From Megalonaias nervosa (Eukaryota > Mollusca > Bivalvia > Unionida > Unionidae): a DNA stretch of 64,000 nucleotides. The translations under genes and the position numbers were made by a program. Location of the stretch: the NCBI GenBank assembly GCA_016617855.1, contig JAECUM010004328.1, forward strand, positions 1 through 64,000, given 5' to 3'. Positions 10,641 to 21,900 of the stretch are shown here, piece after piece. The notes below the pieces were generated by a model, which saw only the letters and a list, made by a program, of their open reading frames with translations, searched no databases and was not told the origin of the DNA. Positions within the stretch are counted from its first letter, which is position 1. Each line of letters starts with the position of its first letter.

Positions 10641-12660
10641 CAATCCAAAAATCATAGTGCATTTTTGCAATATACCTAGTTAAAAAAAGATATTTGCAGG
10701 TAGGTGTCATTATATAAAAGTGTTGGGTAAAAGAGTCCGTTACTATTTGGGTACTCAGTTACTAATTGGGTAAAATACTCAATTATTAATTGTTTCTAAA
10801 ATAAACTTGAAAATCATTAATTCCCATTTTCAAATACACAACAAAAAAGGGTATGTTGGCATGTAAATTTTTTATTAAAACAGTTATTCAGTTCATGAGT
10901 TTTCCAAAGCAGAAATAATGCATGATCAGTATAAGGCACATCATAATTTGCTATCTTTTTGTTGACTTTATTGATTTCTTTAACAGGACTGTTGTTGCAA
11001 GTATTAAAATTGTACAAGAATTTTTATTGTTCATTAATTCTTTGATAAGCATGCCATTTTATGTCCAATCTCTCCCAGATTTCATAGTGTTCATTAATAT
11101 ACAGGAATCTTACTCATCCAGGATGTTGGCGATTTGAACCCATTTACCAAGTCTGGAGTTGTAACAAGCATAACCAGTCAAATACAAGACTGCTTCATTA
11201 TTATGCACAAATCATGTAAATTATCAAACGCACGTGAGATTTTGATCATGTACACATGTAAGCCTTTCGATGGAGTTTGATGAAAACCAGATATGGTTTC
11301 CAGAGTGGAAATAAGCTCATTCAACCTGATACAAGCTCATTTCATCTTGTTAATATTTATGGATCCCATCAGTCCTTAATAATATGAGCCCATATTTCAA
11401 GTTGGATCAAATTTAGAATAGAAATATGACTTCCACAATGGTGAGAAGTGCAGAAAGCCACATGTATGCTCACATCTTTAATATGTTTACATCTCACTCA
11501 TTATCAACCGTGTCTATGACCTTGATGATTTAAGAATATATTCCTTGTTTCATCAAAATTATATCTGAAATACAGCCTCCACCGTGATAACAAGGTCAGC
11601 CAATCAGCTGCAAGATGACTTTCATTAATATTCAAGAATCTCGCCCATTAACATTCGTTTCCAACATCTGGATGATAATATGCATATAATTCAACCTTGA
11701 TTAAAATAAGATAAGAAATTTGACATCACGAATGGTATCAATATCAGCCAATCAAATGCTGATTAATGTGCATGGGTCATGCTCATTATTGAACATATCC
11801 AGTAGTTTGAGGATAGAAGCCCACATCCCAAGTTTGATTGAAATCAGATCAGAAATATAGACTCCAGTGTCGTAAGAAGTAATTGTTGGCTGATGGATGT
11901 CACATGATAGACACAGGACCATATCATATATATCACTTGTTCTTAAAGCCAAGTGAGCTAACAGTCCTTGAATCCAATGGGTTACCTTGAAAACTCTGAA
12001 TTTAGACAAAGTTGGTTTTATCATTGAAAACTTATTGAGTTTTCCCCCAGACTCCTTGAACTTTTATGAGGGAATATAAAACATTAAAACTAATATTATG
12101 TATTTTTTAAAAATTCATACATTTTGTTATTTCTGGTGATTTTTCTTCAGAAATTGTAGTTTCATAAAGTGATAAAGATTGGGTTGATCAAAGGATACAT
12201 GATATGGATAGATAGAGTAGCTTCCCTTTGCTTTAGAGGACATGAGACTTTAACATTCATTGTGTTCTCTCTTTCTTTGTAGAAAAATCAAGTGAATAAA
12301 TGGTTAATTGCTGTAGTACTGTTTTATCAGGATTCAAATCCCAAAAATGTAACCTGACCCCAATCTGTAGATTTATCTACAGATAGCCCTTTCCAGATAT
12401 TTTACCCAAAAAGTCATTTTTAAGATCACAAAACTCGCTGTGTAGAAGAAGCTATAACTCACCTACCCAACAGTTGATGGTAACAAAACAAGCATACCTT
12501 TTGCCATTACAGAGTGAACACTCGAGCCTAAGTTTTTGGAGCACTGAGTAATTGGGCAGCATTCCCGAAAAATGTAGCACTAACATAGCTATTTATAAAA
12601 CTGATCCAGAATCCTATTGAGCTTCATGCTAAATTTGGTTGAAATAAAACATTTATGCTC
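10641..12660. other. Intergenic, diffuse ancient repeats
   Basis: AT-rich DNA with no recognisable gene. Between about 11200 and 12000 a loose ~190-bp motif recurs (phrases such as 'tttgattgaaatcagatcagaaatat'), consistent with a decayed satellite. Confidence 0.5.
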
Positions 12661-12785
12661 AAGTGCCCACAATGTCTTGCATGAATGGGCAAGCCATTTT
12701 CTACATTTATGCTCCACAAAACATGGATGCTAGAGTGCCCACAAGGTCTCACAAGAATGGGAAAGCCACTTTCTATATCTATACT
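12660..12785. repeat. Two copies of a ~62-bp unit
   Basis: Both copies share agtgcccacaa(t/g)gtct, then aatggg(c/a)aa(g)gcca and a tttctacatttatgctc-like end. Confidence 0.7.
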
Positions 12786-13340
12786 CTACTGTTATATATA
12801 TTTAATTTTTATTATGTGTTGGCTTTTGTCCATGATTATAGATTGAAAGGGTCATTTTGTAAACAATGTTTTACAAAGCTAATTTTTTTTGGCTAGGACT
12901 GTAGATTATATTTTATGATAAGTATTACTTGTAGGTAAAAATGTTTACTTGGATTTGAGTTCAGGACATTGGTTTTCCCTAAGGGAATTCCTGGTCTACC
13001 AGATATTTGCAATGTTCTTAATTAAAAATTAAGTGAGAAACTTGACCTTAATTGCAACTTAGAATGTTCTCTAAATGAACTTTGGACCCTGATCCTGATC
13101 ATTTTATTGTGTCTTAGGTTTTTGTATTTAGGATGTTTACATCAGAATTATTTATTCCCATCATAACATCTGTAGTGGAATAAATCTTTTAGTTTTGTTT
13201 CAGTTAATATTTGAAGGATTTATTTATTAAACTTTTTCATTGGAATTATTAAGTGCTCTTTAATACTTTTGGACTAAATCACTATTTTGGGATTATTATG
13301 AATTCATTTTATGGAGACATTTTGGATTACCAGTATATTG
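12786..13340. other. Intergenic, nothing recognised
   Basis: AT-rich sequence without gene, RNA or repeat signals that I can support. Confidence 0.5.
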
Positions 13341-13344
13341 TAAT

Positions 13345-13515
13345 ACATCAACACTATTCCATTCTATTGATATATCAACACTATTCCATTCTATTGATAC
13401 ATCAACACTATTCCATTCTATTGATATATCAGCACTATTCCATTCTATTGATATATCAGCACTATTCCATTCTATTGATATATCAACACTATTCCATTCT
13501 ATTGATATATCAGCA
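13345..13515. repeat. Minisatellite, 27-bp unit x about 6
   Basis: The unit is gatatatcaacactattccattctatt with few variants. It reads as a 9-residue peptide repeat in one frame, a by-product of the 27-bp period. Confidence 0.92.
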
Positions 13516-13519
13516 CATT

Positions 13520-13742
13520 CAGGATTGGAATTTATTCAGAACACCACTGAAATTCATTCGGAACACTTAATACTTCTGAACTTGTGATAGAACTTTTAGG
13601 ACTATTGGGGATATAATTCACAATATTGTAAGTTCTTTTTAAATTTTCATTTTGTATTCTCGGGAGATAAATTCTTTGTTGAATTTACTAGTTTTTCTTT
13701 GCTCTTTTTTATTACTTAGTTTAAGACCATAGAGTCATAACA
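13520..13742 (+). mobile_element. LTR-like dispersed element, 3' fragment (copy A)
   Basis: It matches the last ~220 bases of the family best seen at 47012-47901: gggagataaattctttgttgaatttact, then ttaagaccatagagtcataaca. Only the right part is present. Confidence 0.65.
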
Positions 13743-13829
13743 GTACAAAGTATGGTCCAAATCTGCCCATCATCAAACTCATTTAAGATCTTGTAATGAA
13801 ACTTAATACTGAATTTGATTGAAATCAAA

Positions 13830-14000
13830 CATGAGTCATTAGAATACATGATCTAAAATCAGCCATGGGCCATAACTCTGTAAAATATAGTCATTAGAAT
13901 ACATGATCTAAAAATCAGCCATGGGCCATAACTCTGTAAAATACAGTCATTAGAATACATGATCTAAAATCAGCCATGGGCCATAACTCTGTAAAATATA
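13830..14000. repeat. Three copies of a ~57-bp unit
   Basis: Units contain 'cattagaatacatgatctaa' followed by aatcagccatgggccataactctgtaaaata. The 'gggccataactctg' phrase is of a type common in bivalve dispersed repeats, a recollection rather than a search result. Confidence 0.85.
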
Positions 14001-14522
14001 GAATCTGCTGATCACCAGCTCATCGATGATCTTAATCTTCACAACTCTGAAATCAAAAGTGTGGATACTAGTGTTCAAAGTTATTGGAATGCCTATTCTA
14101 GATCAACAAAGGGCCACAATTCAGTATGGCCTAAATCTGCTGATTATAAATTTCTCCAGGAGCTTACAAAAATAAATCTCAACCATTCATTCATATGAAA
14201 TCAGACTAAAATAAGTTCATGCCAAATTGTTCACTAGTCATTAAAGTGCCTATTCAAATTTTAACTAGTGACCTAACTCGCCTAGAAATTTTTTTGCCTG
14301 AAAACTGATAAATGCAAAACCTAAGAACTGATGGATGGACACTGGTAATATAATGTAATGATGGACCATACAAAAATTGTATCATCTCTTCCAAGACCTT
14401 GTAAAGCTGCATCTTTACTGCAATTCTTGCTGGTGTTGTTTTGTTTATTATTCGTTCGTCAGTTTGAATATGACCGTAACATCAGTTATTGGTTTGGTTT
14501 TTGTGATTGTGTGAATGGCTGA
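14001..14522. other. Intergenic, nothing recognised
   Basis: AT-rich DNA with weak similarity to the neighbouring 'ataactctg' repeat type. No gene is supported. Confidence 0.45.
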
Positions 14523-14756
14523 TTAGTCCAATTTGTGCTCTGAACTGTCTGTGGCATATTTGACAGGAAATGTTATGTTTGCCTGATCACTGTAGGATGT
14601 GCTGCTTTTCTCAGATTTATGCTGCTCACACTTCTGCACTACCTCTGCAGTTCTCTGTTCAAAGTCTGTGGCTCCAGTATGGATGAGACTCCAACAGGTG
14701 GAGTAAACCAGTGTGAGATCTTCCCAAGATTCAGGGTCATTGTTAAAGTGTTCCAA
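14523..14756 (-). other. Possible coding remnant of unknown origin, 77 codons
   Basis: An open frame beginning MEHFNNDPESWEDLTL has more protein-like composition than other small frames here and lies directly against the start of the LTR-like copy at 14758. It could be a fragment of a retroelement reading frame or an old retroposed exon. I recognise no family, and it may be chance. Confidence 0.2.
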
Positions 14757-14757
14757 G

Positions 14758-15679
14758 TGTTATGTATATTTAATTTGCATTGTTTGTTAGTTTTTTTAAT
14801 AATTTTTCTATTTGATTATATGCTATGGATAATTGTATTTTGGACTTGACCTTGTTCAAATCAAGTTCATTTTCTGCCTGACCTGAATCTTTGATTTTTT
14901 TAAATTCTGTAAAGAATACGTATGTAATATTTTCTCTAAGAGTATGGGTTAATTGTTAGGATTATCTTTTCCTGACTCAAGGACAGTGTGTTTACCATGT
15001 TTTTTATAATAATTTTTGTAATAGACCATCAAATTATAACGAAGAGTTTATCTTGTAAACATCTGGAACCTTCCAGAATGAAATTTTCCATTAGGTGATT
15101 TTTTTTTTTTTTCGAAAATGTTGTTACCCAAGGTCAAGTAGAGGACTATATTATCTTGTTTTTCTCAATATTATTTATTTGTGCTGTAAGATCTGAGCAG
15201 AATCAGTTGTATTATTGTTATGTCCAGTATTTCATTTAGGCTGGAATTTATTTATTTAAATTATTTAACTCAAGTGATTCTTCTCTGGAAATACAAAGTG
15301 CTCAAAAATAACATTCTTAGGAATAGAGACTTGGATTTACAGTGAAATTTCAAATATGGATATATTCTTGGATTGTATTATTGATTCAACAAAAGACCGT
15401 TGGCACATCATTACAATACAGGCCACCACAGGCACACCAACACTTCCAGTGTTGGGTTATTTATTTTGCATTATTACAAAAGTTCATTCAGAACTTTAAA
15501 TATTAGGACTTATGTTAGAAATTCTAGGATTATTTGGGATTTAGTTTGCAATACTATAAGTTCTATTTACAGTTTTCACTTCGTATAGTAGGAAAATAAA
15601 TTATTTGTTGAATTTTGCAAAACTTGTTCATTTTCATTCTTTTCTAATACTTATTTTAAGACCATAGAATCATAATACT
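14758..15679 (+). mobile_element. LTR-like dispersed element, near full length (copy B)
   Basis: Starts TGTTATGTATATTTAATTTG and ends ...gaccatagaatcataata. It aligns along its length with 47012-47901 and in parts with 29424-30046 (minus) and 38520-39596. A polyadenylation-like aaaataaattatttg lies ~85 bases before the end. In better-preserved copies the ends read TGTT... and ...CGTAACA, short inverted termini typical of retroviral-type LTRs. No internal region or clear target duplication was found, so solo LTR is inference. Confidence 0.6.
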
Positions 15680-15684
15680 CGGAT

Positions 15685-16350
15685 GACTTGAGGGAATCTT
15701 CGAAGCATATCTTCTGACCACCCTGAGATCACTCTTCCTTCAGTTCGCTTTTGAAAATCTTCTTTGGTAGATGTTCTTCTGACATCCTGGTAATGTGGCC
15801 TGCCTATCCCAACCATGATTTCATCAGTAGAATATGGATGCTTGAAATGCCTGCTTGTGTGAGAACCTCAGTGTCTGGAACCCTGTCCTGCCATCTTATC
15901 CTCATCAGCTTCCTCAGCCCATTTGAAAATGGTTCAGCTTGTTGGATTGGTGTCTGTACCTGTAAACCGTCCAGCTTTTGCAAGCCTACAGCAGGGTTGG
16001 CAAAACAAGATCTTTGCAGATCTTAAGTTTTATTTATAGACTGATGCCTCTTTGCTCCCACACATCTGCATGTAGTCTGCTGAAGGACACGCTCACCTGA
16101 GCAATTTCTGGCATTGGTTTCATCATCAGTGTGAACTGCACGTGACTGTGTGCTGCCAAGATAGGTGAACTTGTCCACTGCCTTGAGGGTTTGGCCATTT
16201 ATTGTGATGGTAGGCTGTACATAAGGCTTTCTTGGTGCAGGTTGATGCATCACCTTATCTTCTTGATATTAATTGTGAAACCAAAATTGTCACAAGCTGA
16301 AGAGAAATGGTCCATATTGTGCTGCATGTTGGACTCGTATTTTTCATTCA
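15685..16350 (-). pseudogene. Decayed LINE (non-LTR retrotransposon) reverse-transcriptase C-terminal region
   Basis: Reading the minus strand, fragments of a LINE reverse-transcriptase C-terminal part appear in order, in shifting frames: KTEVMHQPAP-like, then INGQTLKAVDKFTYLGS, a DDETNAR segment, a LHADVWERRGI-like segment, ETWTVYRRHTNQAE-like, RWQDRVPDTEVLTQAG and GHITRMSEEHLPKK. This order (YLGS, DE..R, WQD..PDTEVL, GH..RM) is familiar from RTE/Jockey-like LINE proteins. Frameshifts and an in-frame stop make it inactive. The catalytic part is missing. It abuts the LTR-like copy B. Confidence 0.8.
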
Positions 16351-16599
16351 AGGAATGTGTTGACAAGGAACCAGAATGCCCATTTTAAGTTGAACAGTTA
16401 TTGAGCAAAATGTACTCACCCAACCCTTTGATAGGATGAAGTTAAAGGAAGTTGAAAGCAACTGGGAAATTAAAAAGTCACTTTCTGGCACTTTTGATAG
16501 CAGTGAGGAACAAACCACAAAATGAATGTAATTAAGATGTTCCATCAATATTCTGTACATGCAAGAGTGTTTAAGACAATATTTTACGTATAACGTGTG

Positions 16600-16908
16600 T
16601 TTTGGGATTTTTAACATAGCTTGAACAATTTTAGTCGTATTGCTAAGATGTTTGCAGTGTAGCAGTTTATAGTGATGTCTAGCACTGGGACATCATGTTG
16701 CACACATGTAGCATCATGTCCACCCAGTCACATTATCTTGACACCAGGCTGACCAGTCCAAACACTAACCTCTTAATGCTGAGTACCAAGTGAGGCAGCT
16801 GCTAGTACCATTTTTATACAAGTCTTTAGTTTGACTTAATGGGGATTTGAACCCACAACCTCCTGCATCAGAGGCAATCATTCTTAACCACTTATGCCAT
16901 CAGAGCAG
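16600..16908 (-). mobile_element. tRNA-derived SINE, family A, copy 2
   Basis: Reverse-oriented copy of the 8717-9054 element. The reverse complement of box B appears as gggatttgaacccacaacct near 16850, and the body phrases 'aacactaacctcttaatgct' and 'ccacccagtcacattatctt' match the other copies. Confidence 0.85.
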
Positions 16909-17280
16909 TATGCAAAATGTACTATTGGTATTATTCATGAAAACATTTTCTTGCTTATGCCTTGCACAGCCGAGTATTATGACATGTGAGGGTTTGTACC
17001 AGTTGACATGGACAACTGATTACTGCACAATTGTTACTCATTCTTTAATCTGAAGGATTTTTTAAACCATCAGAAGAAAAATGATTTCTCTCATTTCAGT
17101 ATATAAATGAGAAATCATTAAAGAGTTTACTAGCATGAAGGTATAGGTTAGTAGACGTGTATATAATAGTAGGTAGGATAGCAAGAGTTCACTTGTATGA
17201 AAGTATATGGTAGTAGGTTTTGTCATGGTGTGTTAAATTTTGTGTTAATAGTGTCTTGGCTGTGAGGAGTTTAAGTATGT
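16909..17280. other. Intergenic, nothing recognised
   Basis: Unique AT-rich DNA. A near-palindrome around 17080-17120 (aaatgatttctctcatttcag / aaatgagaaatcatt) could fold but has no known role. Confidence 0.45.
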
Positions 17281-17960
17281 GAAGCTAAACAAAAACATAA
17301 AACATATATAAAATCTTAACCAAAGCCTTTAAATATGTGAAATGTAGATCAGTGTGACATACATTTGTGGTAAGGATATTGTACTAAGGGTGATGCATGC
17401 ACTCTTCTACTTATATAACTCTAGCATGAACAAAACTTGAGAAATAAACCTGAAACATAAAATTAAACAAAAGTCAATTAGGCATGAAATATAGGTCAAA
17501 ATGACCTACTTTTGTGAAGATAGTGTAATACTCATCCCTATACATCACCTCACCAAGTTTCATTAATCTAACTGTATATAAAGAATGCACAACACTAGGT
17601 TACTCATGAGCTGAATGTGAAAACTGAACCCAAGCCAGTAAATGTGAAATGTAGGTCACAGTGACCTTGCTTTGTGTTTAGGATAGTACTAACATGTAAC
17701 TAATCATATAGTTAGAATATTTTATCATAAACATACCTTGAGAAATAAAGTACAAAATTTAAACAGAATCATTTAAACATAAAATTATACATCATAATGA
17801 CCTACATTTCTGAAGAGAGTAGTAATCGAGATGAATCACAAAAATAAGTTTCATGATTCCAGGTACATAAGTATTTATACAGTGGGCAAGAAACCTCCCC
17901 TAAATGCAAAACTTTACCAAGAATGTACAACTTAATGTTTATGCATGTAAACATTTTGCC
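17280..17960. repeat. Diverged ~170-bp satellite with hormone-response-element-like palindromes
   Basis: About four diverged units each contain 'atgaaatgtaggtca...tgaccta'. Two units keep a perfect AGGTCAnnnTGACCT palindrome: 17493-17507 (spacer AAA) and 17653-17667 (spacer CAG). Related units occur at 45380-46060. Confidence 0.75.
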
Positions 17961-18990
17961 CTTTAGGCGTTAGGAAACCCTCTCCAAACTGCTGCCTAGC
18001 AGCTAGGAAGATAGAATGACTGACATTCAGGGAGGGTGTATATATGTTTTTATGTTTGGTTTAGTACAATAGCTCGTCTCAACTTTGTACATAACATTAC
18101 ATGATAATGAAAACTGGTCTATCTTTGGAATAATATCGACTACCTGACTGAAATCATCATAGGGTTGGCAGGCCTGAAATTTAGTTCGAATTAATATTCT
18201 TTACTTCTAGTTTTTAATACAAAACAATTCCTTAATATAAATTCCAGATTTGATTACCAATAGTAAAGAAACAAAGAGATTTAAAAACACAAAAGCATAT
18301 TGTGAATTATAATTTAAATTCATGTGCAAGATGTGCATCTCTGTTGACTTCAAATTAAAGCCTGATCTGTAAATTTAACTTTTTAATATCTTGGACGACT
18401 TTGATTAAAAGCAAGAGACCGTGCATATTAATAAATGCCTTGATCTTTGTCAGACAAAAGTAAAATGGGTAAATTCAACATGATAGAAAGTTTGGTTAAT
18501 AATTTAGTTTTTGTGTTCTTACAATACTACATAAGCCTGCCTAATTAAATGATCAACTATTAATATGGTAAAATGGGCGAGCAATATCAGACCCCAATAA
18601 ATCTGTAGGTATGAATAATTTGACATAATTCCATCATACTGTGATACATGCCGAGTATCATTACAGTGATAATGCTTTGCTAGCAAAGCAAGAATAACCA
18701 TGAACATCATTCAATTTATTTTACATCGATTTCTTACTCAAAACAACTGATCAATTTAGTATTTATTTAATAGGCTGGGCAGTATTTAAGCAATACCATT
18801 TGCTGCTGTACATGTGCAGTTTCACAAACAAAGCCTCTTCACTTTCTCTTGATGAACCTAGCATGTCAAGGCTCCAACAACAACAGAGCATCTTACTTGA
18901 TCACACAACAGTCAATGATTTACACAAGGAATTTGTGAACTAGCAAGTACAAAGTTTATGAGGACTAAAAGTTTGTATAAATGAATAACA
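17961..18990. other. Intergenic, one transposon end
   Basis: Unique AT-rich DNA. GGTTGGCAGGCCTG at 18165-18178 resembles the right terminus of the hAT-like element at 51039-51831, but no partner end was found. The block probably separates the end of the kinesin transcript from upstream intergenic repeats. Confidence 0.45.
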
Positions 18991-21900
18991 ATGAAATGTA
19001 AAATTTTAAACTTTATTGAGTGAAAGCATGACTCCATTAAATTGTAAAACTTTCTCTATGGATAAACTCTACATAAAGTGTAACTTCTTGCAGAATTTCT
19101 TGACCAGGCAATATATCATCTTATTACAAAATGGTCTAAACCTTGTATGTATACACTAAGTGGCTATGTATTGATGGACATTGAAATAAATTATAAAATG
19201 ATGGAAAAGACTTTACAAAGTGTCCAGATCCTTTAATTAAATGTTTGCTATTAAGAAATATCAAAGGTAAGCATTACAACATTGGGCTTTATCAAACAGT
19301 AGAGCTTACATCTTAACTGAGAGATATTTGGTAAAATCTGAAAATATTCATCAATTCGATTGCTGGACAATTGACACACACCATCAGGGCTGTCATAAGG
19401 GGCAGATAATACGGGCAATCACCTGGGAGGCCAAGCCAATGGGTGCCATCTTGCAGTTTGTGGTATTTTTTTTGTCCAAGTGGGGGTGCCAAAGGCAATG
19501 CTTGCCTGGGGTGCTATTTTGTCCAGTGCAAAACTGCAATGGCCCTGCACACCATCAATGCTTTGTGATCCAGACATAACAACATTGGTACAATCCTCAT
19601 GCAAAATTCCTTGTTTTTTTTTTTTTACAGTACTTGCTAAAATATAGCGTCTGTAGATTTGGATCTGATCTGTTAAAAGCAGTTTTCATTACATTTTATG
19701 CTCATTAAAATTTTCCTTATATACAGTTGATTTTAACACAAGGAATACAATACCGTTTAATTATTTGTACTCTGGAACATCTCTTTTACAAGAAAAAAGG
19801 CAATCATGTTCAACAATGATTGCCAACAAATATGTAAAATCTACATTTATTCATTGACAAAAGCACAACAACCATAAAAGCAACAACAAAAAAAGTGTTC
19901 ATGGAACACAAATACCCTAACACCAGTGCCTGAATAAAATGCAAAATTTATGTGTGATGGATGGACAGAAAACTCCCAACGCTCCTACTACTGTGTTAGG
20001 GCAAAAATATGGTCCAAAATTAAGGATTCACATTTATGCCAATAATCTCTACATTATTTTCTTTGGCACAGTACAGCACAATATCCAAAGCAAAGCTAAG
20101 CTTATTATCTAAAATTGATTCACAATTGCTTCATATATAAGAAAGCTTTTTAAAAAAACTTTATTCAGAAAATTATCTTGCAACATTATTTTCATCTGCC
20201 ATGACAACTTTTGTCCCCTTAGAAACAACTTGTTTACACTCATTACTAACTGATGAATGATATCTTTGTCCCACTCTTTGCATTAGGTATCGGATATTCA
20301 TGAATCTTAATTTTACTATCTCATCTGATACACACCACTGTCAATTAATTGTTCACAAAAATAGTGATTTAATCAACTGCAATGGCTGAAGAAATTATTA
20401 TGTATTTTGTGCTTTACAAATATCAGATACATACAAGCAAGCAAACCAGGTTGACATTAATTGGTTTTGTCATGTCTTGCTGCTAAAAAAAATTCATAGA
20501 TTTTGTTCTAGGTTATTTGATCTCACTGAATGTAAACAAGTTAAATTTCAAACTTTCTAAGAATTAGTGTTTTCAAAAACTGCTGTTAGTCAAATATAGG
20601 TAAAATTGTGTGGTGGAAATGTAAAACTCAAGGCCATTTTGACCTGTCAATCAATAAGAATAGAGGTGTCAAGTTCTGCCATGCACACAAACACACACAC
20701 AAAATTCCATCAATTGATCAAGCACAAAATTTTACACACTATTTTTTTCAACAGTGACTACATAGAGATGCATGTTGTCACCTTCAATAAGAAGCAAATA
20801 AACAAGAAAATGTAAACATAAAAACACATTTATTTGGAAATGCAAACAAAATTACATAAACTTTTAGTTTTCTATAAAACGTACTTTATATTTTATCCCA
20901 TCATTCCAGACTTTCAATAATGTCTTCACACTATTACCCTTATAGATATCTTTCTTGTGATTAGCCAATACTACATTAAAATAGAATTTACAGAGGTTAG
21001 TCACTATTTTATGCAAAATGATATATTCCCATCAATCAACATCATTTATGTACAAATGGACCTATGTATCTCCTTACCTTAAATGTAGATATTTACCAAA
21101 AAACATATTCATGTGAAATCTGACCAGTTATGATATTTTGACGTGTCAGTTACATGTAATCCTGGAGTTAAACATAAAACTTTTTTGTATAAAGAACATC
21201 CGAGTTTCTAAACCTTTAACATTTTGTAAAAAATCTAACTGCTCATTCATTTTTACTATGAAATTTTTTATGGTAGTGTTCATACAATTTGGAATCATCA
21301 TAAATGGGCAATATTGGTATAAAAATGCTAACCTGTATGTTTCAAGATTTACAAACTTTCAGCCAATTTAAAATTTACAAACATAATCTGAATCAAAGTT
21401 TTTATTAACTACATCATTATTGATACAATAGCTGACTATACTCTACAAATCCTCATAAAATACAAATTTCAATTATCTTTCACATTCTGCTGTTACAAGT
21501 ACTGGGACTGAAAAAGGACACCACAAGGGCAACAACTATTTCCTCGAAAACAAGGGAAAGAACTCTACCACCTACTGATGGTGGTCCTTTCAAAAGTAAC
21601 TTTTTAAAGTTACAGATACAGCATACACCGAAACAAACTAGTCTTACTGTTCAAGATGCCTTCCTAAATATTGCACTTATTTAAAATTGAAATTTACAGA
21701 AATACATTTTAAGCCGATTGACCCAATATAAGTTTCTGGGATATTATCCAGTATGACCAACACTTGCTAAGGAATTGAACAACCTGTAGCAGATATTGTT
21801 TCCTTTATGACACCATCTTATCTTAAAGTAAATAAGGTACCTGATGCAAAATGATAGAGCTGAAAAAATGTTTTTTGATGGTACAGTACAATGGCATTTT

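Noticed and set aside
13253..13570. 105-codon ORF with a YQHYSILLI repeat
   Set aside because: Produced by the 27-bp minisatellite.
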